Positions 1-4,788 of a DNA stretch of 5,834 nucleotides are shown here, one piece after another. Each line of letters starts with the position of its first letter. The first letter of the stretch is position 1. The DNA is taken from positions 1-5,834 of the forward strand of contig JACMRO010000504.1 in assembly GCA_014376425.1 (NCBI GenBank). The letters run 5' to 3'. A model generated the notes under the pieces. The model saw only the letters and a program-made list of their open reading frames with translations. It did no database searches and was not told the origin of the DNA. The translations under genes were made by a program, and so were the position numbers. Source of the stretch: Rubritepida sp. GTDB taxonomy: Bacteria; Pseudomonadota; Alphaproteobacteria; Acetobacterales; Acetobacteraceae.

Positions 1-6
1 CGCTTC

Positions 7-930
7 ATGTTTCTTCGTGTGGACAAACTACAAATAGAGTTGCCGGCGCCGCTGCGCCAGGACCCCAATGCTGGCGCCGCATTGCAGGAATTGCTGGGCG
101 GCAAGTATGGCGAAATGTCGACCCTGGCCAACTACATGTTCCAGAGCTTCAATTTTCGCAGCAAAAGCAAACTTCGCCCGTTTTACAGCCTGGTCGCCGC
201 CATCACCGCCGAGGAATTGGGCCATGTCGAGCTGGTGAGCAACGGCGTCGCCATGCTCAGCAACGGCCCAGATCTGGGCGTCGATGAGGAGGATGGTGGC
301 GACATCTCCGGTGCGCCCTACGAGATGATGAAGGATGTGCGCCTGGCCGCCGCCTTCTACTCCAATGGCGGCGGCGCCACGCCCACCAACAGCAATGGCG
401 CGTCGTGGAACAATGACTTTGTGACCACCACAGGCAATGTGGTGTTCGACCTGCTGCACAATTTCCACCTGGAATGCGGCGCGCGGTTGCACAAGCTGCG
501 GGTGTACGAATCGCTGACGGACCCGACCGGGCGCGAAGTGTGCGGCTATCTCCTGGTGCGTGGCTCGGTACACGCCCACGCCTATGCGCTGGCGCTGAAA
601 AACCTGACCGGAGTCGAGATCGAGAAGATGCTGCCGGTGCCCAACATCCCGCTGGGCAATATTCCCGAGTGCCAAAAATATCTGGCCGAGGGATCGCACC
701 GGCGGCTCTATACCTTTAGCCCGGCCGACTACAAGGAAATGGGCGGCATCTGGGGCAATGGCGAAATGGCACTGCCAGGTGACCCGCCGGGTGAGCTGAT
801 GGTGGTGGACGGCCTGCCCGAGGGCGGCAAGATCCAGCAGCTGGCCGGCGTGCCTTCCGCCTTCACCCCGGACTATGCGCCCGAGGAAATGCTGGAGATA
901 GCGACCAAGCTGTACCAGGCTTCACGGTAG
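7..930 (+). CDS. Manganese (non-haem) catalase
   Basis: A 307-residue protein of the dimanganese catalase family, which disproportionates hydrogen peroxide to water and oxygen without haem. The family-typical beginning MFLRVDKLQIELP supports the ATG at 7; the ribosome binding site would lie outside the window. The four-helix ferritin-like core carries all expected metal ligands: Glu36 (KYGEMSTL), Glu70 and His73 (AEELGHVE), Glu156 (FHLECGAR) and His189 (GSVHAHAY). The spacing closely matches the ligand set I recall for the Thermus thermophilus enzyme. The glycine/asparagine-rich loop near 120-135 and the C-terminal tail (about 260-307) are normal for the family. No signal peptide is visible, so it is probably cytoplasmic. 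It converges on the dctP-like gene and is not obviously in an operon within the window. Homologues are called KatN in enterobacteria; I do not assign that name here. Family assignment is very secure. Confidence 0.96.
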   Translation: MFLRVDKLQIELPAPLRQDPNAGAALQELLGGKYGEMSTLANYMFQSFNFRSKSKLRPFYSLVAAITAEELGHVELVSNGVAMLSNGPDLGVDEEDGGDISGAPYEMMKDVRLAAAFYSNGGGATPTNSNGASWNNDFVTTTGNVVFDLLHNFHLECGARLHKLRVYESLTDPTGREVCGYLLVRGSVHAHAYALALKNLTGVEIEKMLPVPNIPLGNIPECQKYLAEGSHRRLYTFSPADYKEMGGIWGNGEMALPGDPPGELMVVDGLPEGGKIQQLAGVPSAFTPDYAPEEMLEIATKLYQASR

Positions 931-947
931 AGCAGCACCTGCGAGCT

Positions 948-982
948 GCCGTCATGACCGGGTCAGGCTTGGTCATGACGGC
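948..982. terminator. 12-bp perfect inverted repeat between convergent genes
   Basis: Arms GCCGTCATGACC (948-959) and GGTCATGACGGC (971-982) pair perfectly around an 11-base loop. The repeat starts 17 bases after the catalase stop codon and lies beyond the 3' end of the convergent receptor gene, so it could end transcripts from both sides. Neither side has a clear U-tract, so a classical intrinsic terminator is not proven; RNA 3'-end protection or a protein site are alternatives. Each arm also contains the self-complementary octamer GTCATGAC. Confidence 0.45.
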
Positions 983-1021
983 GCCGGGCCACGTCGGGTG
1001 GCCGATACAGCCACCCGGCGC
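981..1021. repeat. Nested, mutually exclusive inverted repeats in the convergent gap
   Basis: Three overlapping pairings can be read here: GGCCAC (987-992) with GTGGCC (998-1003); CGGGTGGC (995-1002) with GCCACCCG (1010-1017); and an outer GCGCCGGG (981-988) with CCCGGCGC (1014-1021). They share bases, so not all can form at once. They lie downstream of both convergent genes and may act as a terminator for the receptor gene, which reads leftward. No U-tract is seen. Confidence 0.35.
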
Positions 1022-1052
1022 GCTAGCCAGCCCTGATACGATGCGGCGGCGT

Positions 1053-2132
1053 TCAGCGTGGCGCTGAAGCCACCGCGAGGAAGTTGGCCTGGCTGTCCTC
1101 GGCAATGCGGAACCACTGCGTCTGATCGACCCGGAAGGCGTCCCATGTCTGGTGGATGCGGCGGAAGCGGGCATTTGCCGCACCTGTCTCGGCGTAGAAT
1201 TCCTGCGCCGCGCGGTAGCTCGCGAGCAGCACGTCACGCGGGAAGAACCGCAGTTGCGTGCCTGCCGCCACCAGGCGCCGCAGCGCCACCGGGTTGAGGC
1301 TGTCATAGCGCGCCATCATCCAGTGCCAGCCCTCGGTGCAGGCGGCTTCCAGGATGTGCTTGTAGTGGCTGGGCAGCGCCTCATACGCCGCCGGGTTCAC
1401 CATCAGGTCGATGCTCGGCGCGTATTCCCACCAGCCCGGCGCATAGTAGAAGCGCGCGACACGCTGGAAGCCCAGCTTCTCGTCATCATGCGGGCCGACC
1501 CATTCGGCGCCGTCGATCACGCCACGCTCCAGCGCCGGGTAGATGTCGGCGCCGCCGATCAACTGCGGCACCACGCCGATCTTCTGCAGGATGTTGCCGC
1601 CGAAGCCGGCGATGCGGAACTTCAGCCCGTTGAGGTCTGCGGTGCTGTTGATCTCGCGCCGGTACCAACCGCCCATCTGCGCCCCGGTGTTGCCGGCCGG
1701 AATGCCGATGACGCCCTGGTCGCGATAGACATCGCGCAGCGCCTCGCGACCGCCGCCCTCCTGCAGCCAGGACCATAGCGAACGCGACGACATGCCGAAG
1801 GGCAGGCAGGTCGCGATGCAGAGCGACGGATCCTTACCGAGATAGTAGTAAGCCGAAGTGTAGCCGCATTCGACCGAGCCCGAGCCCACCGCGTCCATCA
1901 CCTGCAGGGCGGGCACGACCTCGCCAGGGCCGAAGGGGGTGATCTCGAAGGCGCCGTCGGTCATCTCGCGCACGCGCCGCGCGATGCGCTCCTGCGTGCC
2001 GTAGAGGGTGTCCAGGCTCTTGGGGAAGCTGCCGGGCATCCGCCAGCGGATGCGTGTCTGGGCATGGGTGAGGGCCGGCATGGCCAGCACGGGCGCCATC
2101 GCCCCTGCTGCAAGCATCTTTCTGCGATCCAT
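1053..2132 (-). CDS. TRAP transporter periplasmic solute-binding protein (DctP family, TakP-like)
   Basis: A 359-residue periplasmic receptor of a tripartite ATP-independent (TRAP) transporter, which delivers small organic acids to a DctQ/DctM-type membrane unit. The export signal is residues 1-24: MDRRKM with paired arginines, a hydrophobic stretch, and a likely cut after LTHA, giving a mature start at Gln25. The mature part has the TakP-type signatures GNTGAQMGGWYRREIN (147-162), GLKFRIAGFGG (169-179) with Arg173 as the probable carboxylate-binding arginine, and GAEWVGP (208-214). Gln152, Glu210 and Trp211 fall where TakP is known to hold a cation and substrate. The ATG at 2132 is chosen because it begins the signal peptide and has AGGGGA (2141-2146) eight bases upstream; the open frame continues 200 codons further but only over the divergent gene. 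No dctQ or dctM gene is in the window. The ligand is unknown; an oxo- or hydroxyacid or similar small acid is inferred from the subfamily. Confidence 0.9.
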   Translation of the reverse strand: MDRRKMLAAGAMAPVLAMPALTHAQTRIRWRMPGSFPKSLDTLYGTQERIARRVREMTDGAFEITPFGPGEVVPALQVMDAVGSGSVECGYTSAYYYLGKDPSLCIATCLPFGMSSRSLWSWLQEGGGREALRDVYRDQGVIGIPAGNTGAQMGGWYRREINSTADLNGLKFRIAGFGGNILQKIGVVPQLIGGADIYPALERGVIDGAEWVGPHDDEKLGFQRVARFYYAPGWWEYAPSIDLMVNPAAYEALPSHYKHILEAACTEGWHWMMARYDSLNPVALRRLVAAGTQLRFFPRDVLLASYRAAQEFYAETGAANARFRRIHQTWDAFRVDQTQWFRIAEDSQANFLAVASAPR

Positions 2133-2217
2133 GGACGGGTTCCCCTGCGCGTTGATTTGTGACGAAGATTGCAGGGGCCGCGCCGGGGCGCAATGGCCTT
2201 CAGATACGGGGAAAAAC
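2133..2217. promoter_or_regulatory. Divergent promoter region with a 7-bp inverted repeat
   Basis: This 85-base gap separates the start codons of the receptor gene (leftward) and the dehydrogenase gene (rightward), so it must hold both promoters or a shared control region. CCCCTGC (2142-2148) and GCAGGGG (2171-2177) form a perfect 7-bp inverted repeat with a 22-base AT-richer spacer, a geometry compatible with a dimeric regulator site. The left arm overlaps the receptor's Shine-Dalgarno sequence. I see no convincing -35/-10 pair on either strand. No regulator gene is nearby. Confidence 0.4.
2208..2212 (+). promoter_or_regulatory. Ribosome binding site fixing the dehydrogenase start
   Basis: GGGGA lies five bases before the ATG at 2218. 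This start begins directly at the Rossmann-fold strand (MERVGFIGLG), as in the family, so the 70-codon in-frame extension to 2008, which lies inside the divergent receptor gene, is not needed. Confidence 0.6.
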
Positions 2218-3111
2218 ATGGAACGCGTCGGGTTCATCGGACTGGGGAATATGGGCGCTGGCATGGCCAGCAACCTGCGGCGTCGGCAGTTTGCGATGAC
2301 GGTATTTGACCTCAATCCGGCACCGATGGCGGCGCTCGAGGCGCTGGGCGCGGCGCGGGCGGACGACGTGCCGGCGCTGGCGCGGGCTAGCACGGTCGCG
2401 ATCACCATGTTGCCGGGCCCGCGCGAGGTGTCTGCCACAGGTGCCGCATTGCTGGAGCACATGGCGCCCGGCGGCCTGCTGATCGACATGTCCACCGTGG
2501 ACCCGGAGACGACGGATGCGTTGGCGGCGGCCGCCGCGGCCAAGGGGGTGGGCTTCGTGGACGCGCCGGTGGGGCGACTGGCTGTGCACGCTGCGCGTGG
2601 TGAGAGCCTGTTCATGGTCGGCGCCTCGGATGCCGACTTTGCGCGTGCCAAGCCGCTGCTGGAGGCGATGGGCAGCACCATCCACCATTGCGGCGGCCCC
2701 GGCGCTGGCACGCGGACCAAGCTGGTGAACAACTACCTGGCGATCATCCTGTGCCAGCTGAATGCCGAGGCGCTGAGCCTGTCGCAGGGCTTCGGGCTGC
2801 AGCTGGAGACGACGCTGGAGGTCCTGCATGGCACGACGGCGACGAACGGCCAGTTGAAGGTGAACTGGCCCAACAAGGTGTTGCGCGGCGATACGGCACC
2901 GGGCTTCGCGATCGACCTCGCGCATAAGGACCTGTCGTTGATCCTGCAGGCCGCGAATGCGGCGAGGGTACCCCTGCCGGTGGCGGCTGCCGCGCGCGAG
3001 GCGTTCTCGGCCGCCCGGGCGCAGGGGCATGGCGGCCTGGATTTTTCGGCCATGCTGGACGTCCAGTGCGCATTGGCGGGGGTGGCCGCGCCGCGACTCA
3101 AAACCTCCTGA
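2218..3111 (+). CDS. NAD(H)-dependent beta-hydroxyacid dehydrogenase, YihU (sulfolactaldehyde reductase)-like
   Basis: A 297-residue member of the 3-hydroxyisobutyrate dehydrogenase family, which interconverts a beta-hydroxyacid and its semialdehyde with NAD(P)H. The N-terminal Rossmann domain has GLGNMGAGMA (8-17), and Asp31 at the end of the second strand (VFDLN) suggests NAD(H) rather than NADP(H). The C-terminal helical domain has the catalytic-lysine motif GPGAGTRTKLVNN (160-172) with Lys168 and Asn171/Asn172, plus a second conserved lysine in AHKDL (Lys237). The substrate loop reads DAPVGR (115-120) instead of the common DAPVSGG. That PVGR, together with SWPNKVL/NWPNKVL- and IDLAHKDL-like blocks, matches my memory of Escherichia coli YihU, where the arginine contacts the sulfonate. 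Two neighbouring YihU positions differ (see findings), so sulfolactaldehyde is a hypothesis. It is divergent from the TRAP receptor gene. Other family activities (tartronate semialdehyde, hydroxyisobutyrate) remain possible. Confidence 0.9.
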   Translation: MERVGFIGLGNMGAGMASNLRRRQFAMTVFDLNPAPMAALEALGAARADDVPALARASTVAITMLPGPREVSATGAALLEHMAPGGLLIDMSTVDPETTDALAAAAAAKGVGFVDAPVGRLAVHAARGESLFMVGASDADFARAKPLLEAMGSTIHHCGGPGAGTRTKLVNNYLAIILCQLNAEALSLSQGFGLQLETTLEVLHGTTATNGQLKVNWPNKVLRGDTAPGFAIDLAHKDLSLILQAANAARVPLPVAAAAREAFSAARAQGHGGLDFSAMLDVQCALAGVAAPRLKTS

Positions 3112-3114
3112 TCA

Positions 3115-3130
3115 ATGCAGGGCGCTGCAT
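3115..3130 (+). terminator. Short hairpin just after the dehydrogenase gene
   Basis: ATGCAG (3115-3120) and CTGCAT (3125-3130) pair around the loop GGCG, three bases after the dehydrogenase stop codon. There is no U-tract after it, so a terminator role is weakly supported. Confidence 0.25.
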
Positions 3131-3182
3131 GTCCTCGATTTCGATGGGTGGGCCACCCCGGACCGGCAGGGCTCTGAATATC

Positions 3183-3232
3183 CAGGACGTCGGTGCAGGG
3201 CCGTCCTGAACATGAACGGCGCCAATGGCGCC
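3183..3232. repeat. Two inverted repeats in the convergent gap before speE's end
   Basis: CAGGACG (3183-3189) pairs with CGTCCTG (3202-3208) across 12 bases. GGCGCC occurs twice (3218-3223 and 3227-3232) around AAT. Both lie between the 3' ends of the dehydrogenase and speE, where a two-way transcript end would be expected. Neither has a T-run on either strand. The rest of the 129-base gap shows nothing that looks coding. Confidence 0.3.
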
Positions 3233-3240
3233 AGCCTACG

Positions 3241-4107
3241 TCAAGCCGGCCGAAGGTTTTCGGCGATGTAGGGCGGCAGGTTGAAGCATGATGCGTGCAT
3301 CTCCGGCGACCAGTAACGGGTCTGCCCCAGGATCCCCGCCGCTTCGGCACGTTCGCGGATTGTCGCCACCGGCACATCGCGCAGCCCGGCCGCCTTGGCC
3401 GACCATCCCAGCGTCATGAAGCCGCCGACATAGGTCGGTACGGCGGCGACATAGGCGCTCACCTCGGCGAAGAACTTCGCCCGCCGCGCCGAAGTGTCAC
3501 GCAGTTCGTCCGCCTGCATGAAGGGCACGCCGCACTGGTTCACGATGATGCCGGCGGGGCCCAGGATGCGTGCGGCGTTCTCGTAGAATTCGTCGGTGAA
3601 CAGCACTTCGCCCACGCCGATCGGGTCGGTGCTGTCGACGATGATCACGTCGAAACTGCCATCCGGCGCGCGGCGGACATAGTCAATGCCGTCGCCCACG
3701 ATGACCTGGCCGCGCGGGTTGGTCCAGGCGTCGCCGGCGATCATGGGCATGTGCTCCTGGCACAGCCGGATCACCTCACCGTCGATCTCGACCATCACCG
3801 CCTGTTCGACGCCGCGATGCTGCAGCACCCGGCGCAGCACGCCGCCATCGCCGGCGCCGATGATCAGCACGCGCCTGGCGTCGCCATGCGCCAGCAGCGG
3901 CACGTGGGTCAGCATCTCCTGGTAGACGAACTCGTCGCGCTCGGTGATCTGGGTAACGCCGTCGAGGAACATCACCCGGCCGTGGCTGGACGTCTCGGCG
4001 ATGACGATGTCCTGAAAGGCCGACTTCACCCGCGCAAGCTCGCGCGTCACCAGAAACCGCTGACCCCAGTCGGGGTAGAGGGTCTCGTTGATCCAGTTCT
4101 CGGCCAT
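3241..4107 (-). CDS. speE: Spermidine synthase (polyamine aminopropyltransferase)
   Basis: A 288-residue enzyme that transfers the aminopropyl group from decarboxylated S-adenosylmethionine to putrescine, giving spermidine and methylthioadenosine in the cytoplasm. The N-terminal beta domain (about 1-60, MAENWINETL, GRVMFLDGVTQITERDEF) is followed by a Rossmann-like methyltransferase fold. The nucleotide-binding motif is IIGAGDGG (82-89), with VEID (106-109) and GDG (138-140). The active-site block DSTDPIG (158-164) has Asp158 and Asp161, and PTYVGG (224-229) and Tyr62 match the substrate pocket. Length and landmarks fit Escherichia coli SpeE. The ATG at 4107 is preferred because GGAG (4116-4119) sits eight bases upstream and the protein then begins as the family does. 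A TTG at 4179 would add 24 residues spanning the hairpin between the genes. It follows speD by 73 bases on the same strand, as in a speDE operon. Strict putrescine preference cannot be read from sequence alone. Confidence 0.96.
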   Translation of the reverse strand: MAENWINETLYPDWGQRFLVTRELARVKSAFQDIVIAETSSHGRVMFLDGVTQITERDEFVYQEMLTHVPLLAHGDARRVLIIGAGDGGVLRRVLQHRGVEQAVMVEIDGEVIRLCQEHMPMIAGDAWTNPRGQVIVGDGIDYVRRAPDGSFDVIIVDSTDPIGVGEVLFTDEFYENAARILGPAGIIVNQCGVPFMQADELRDTSARRAKFFAEVSAYVAAVPTYVGGFMTLGWSAKAAGLRDVPVATIRERAEAAGILGQTRYWSPEMHASCFNLPPYIAENLRPA

Positions 4108-4121
4108 CACGGGCACTCCGG

Positions 4122-4154
4122 AATGAGAAAGGGCGAGGCCTTGCGGCCCCGCCC
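4122..4154 (-). terminator. GC-rich hairpin with GCAA loop and short U-tract between speD and speE
   Basis: Read on the minus strand, GGGCGGGGCC (4154-4145) and GGCCTCGCCC (4140-4131) form a 10-bp stem with one G-U pair, closed by the GNRA-type loop GCAA. It is followed by TTTCTCATT. It ends about 11 bases before speE's Shine-Dalgarno sequence. The form is that of an intrinsic terminator or attenuator with an imperfect U-tract. A processing or stability element that sets the SpeD/SpeE ratio is an alternative. Confidence 0.45.
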
Positions 4155-4180
4155 CCATCGCGTCAAACGACAATCGCAAG

Positions 4181-4618
4181 TCAGCCGATCAGGCCGCGCT
4201 TATGCTCGGCGAGCTGAATGCGCTCAGCCAGGAAGCCTGTCTTGAGGTGCGGAATGGCCTTGTATGGGTCACACTCACCGCAGACGAAAATATCGAGCGC
4301 GGCATAGTCGCGCTCCGGCCAGGTGTGGATCGAGATATGGCTTTCAGCCAGCACCAGCACACCCGACACACCGCCATTGGGCGAAAAATGGTGAAAGTGC
4401 CCGTGCAGGATGGTCGCGCCAGAAGCAATCGCCGCTTCGCGCAGTACCGTATCGATATGCGCCGGATCGTCGAGGTTGGTCGCACCCCAAAGATCAATGA
4501 TCAGATGGGTGCCGGCATAGCGAACCCCATTCTTCTCAACGAAGTAATCCTTCGCTTCGGAGACATGAGTAACTTCGTGGGTATTGCTCGAGAGCATCCC
4601 CAGCGGGAGAGCGTCCAT
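4181..4618 (-). CDS. speD: S-adenosylmethionine decarboxylase proenzyme (class 1, prokaryotic short form)
   Basis: A 145-residue proenzyme that cleaves itself to form a pyruvoyl cofactor and then decarboxylates S-adenosylmethionine, supplying the aminopropyl donor for SpeE. The processing site is visible in LAESHISIHTWPE (90-102): cleavage is expected between Glu92 and Ser93, leaving a beta chain of 92 residues and an alpha chain of 53 whose first residue becomes pyruvoyl. His98 and Cys113 (FVCGEC, 111-116) match the processing and catalytic residues known from the Thermotoga maritima enzyme (Ser63, His68, Cys83). The core starts near residue 32 (VRYAGTHLIIDLWG), so about 30 residues precede it. 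The ATG at 4618 has AAGGG (4625-4629) six bases upstream; Met8 is an alternative with a poorer site. It is upstream of speE and separated from the next upstream gene by 170 bases, so it probably opens the operon. Confidence 0.96.
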   Translation of the reverse strand: MDALPLGMLSSNTHEVTHVSEAKDYFVEKNGVRYAGTHLIIDLWGATNLDDPAHIDTVLREAAIASGATILHGHFHHFSPNGGVSGVLVLAESHISIHTWPERDYAALDIFVCGECDPYKAIPHLKTGFLAERIQLAEHKRGLIG

Positions 4619-4788
4619 GCGGAACCCTTTTCCAACCAGAAGATAACCATTTCGGCTGTGCGGCCCCAGCGGCCGTCGGTTCGATCAGGTCCAGAGCCGG
4701 CGATATGAGGCAATGGCCTGATCCACGCAAGTAAATTCAACACCCCAGCCAAAAATATTTGCGGAAACTATTGGGCGGATCGCGGAAC
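4619..4788 (-). promoter_or_regulatory. speD leader and probable speDE promoter region
   Basis: This 170-base gap lies between the stop of the helical-protein gene and speD's start, both on the minus strand. Its upstream half (about 4733-4770) is clearly AT-richer than its surroundings and includes the palindrome AAATATTT (4753-4760), so a promoter is plausible there, but I cannot pick a convincing -35/-10 pair. Nearer speD, CGGCC (4661-4665) and GGCCG (4671-4675) form a 5-bp stem in the leader. I do not recognise a known riboswitch. No hairpin with a U-run is seen after the upstream gene, so read-through into speD cannot be excluded. Confidence 0.35.

Noticed and set aside
28..699. 223-codon minus-strand frame opposite the Mn catalase
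   Set aside because: No family motifs, and the plus strand has a full ligand set for Mn catalase.
2180..2191. GCGCC-GG-GGCGC near-palindrome in the divergent gap
   Set aside because: The two-base loop is too small for an RNA hairpin, and the arms are ordinary for G+C-rich sequence.
2133..2732. A 200-codon in-frame extension of the TRAP receptor on the minus strand
   Set aside because: It overlaps the dehydrogenase gene antisense, has low-complexity Ala/Ser/Pro composition, and would bury the signal peptide. The ATG at 2132 has a ribosome binding site and begins the signal peptide.
2200..3030. 276-codon minus-strand frame opposite the dehydrogenase
   Set aside because: Arg/His/Gln-rich shadow; the plus strand contains the complete dehydrogenase.
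3295..4245. Long open frame on the plus strand opposite speE and the start of the gap (316 codons)
   Set aside because: Its protein is His/Asp/Gly-rich with no recognisable motif, a typical antisense shadow of a G+C-rich gene; speE on the other strand has all catalytic motifs.
4619..4720. A SAM-responsive riboswitch in the speD leader
   Set aside because: Only a weak 5-bp hairpin is visible, and I could not match the leader to any SAM riboswitch consensus I know. A covariance-model search would decide.
4501..4752. Possible upstream reading frame overlapping the start of speD, including the ATG near 4652
   Set aside because: No ribosome binding site before its internal ATG and no conserved-looking peptide; it overlaps speD in another frame. 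Upstream-peptide control of SAM decarboxylase is known in eukaryotes, but nothing here supports it.
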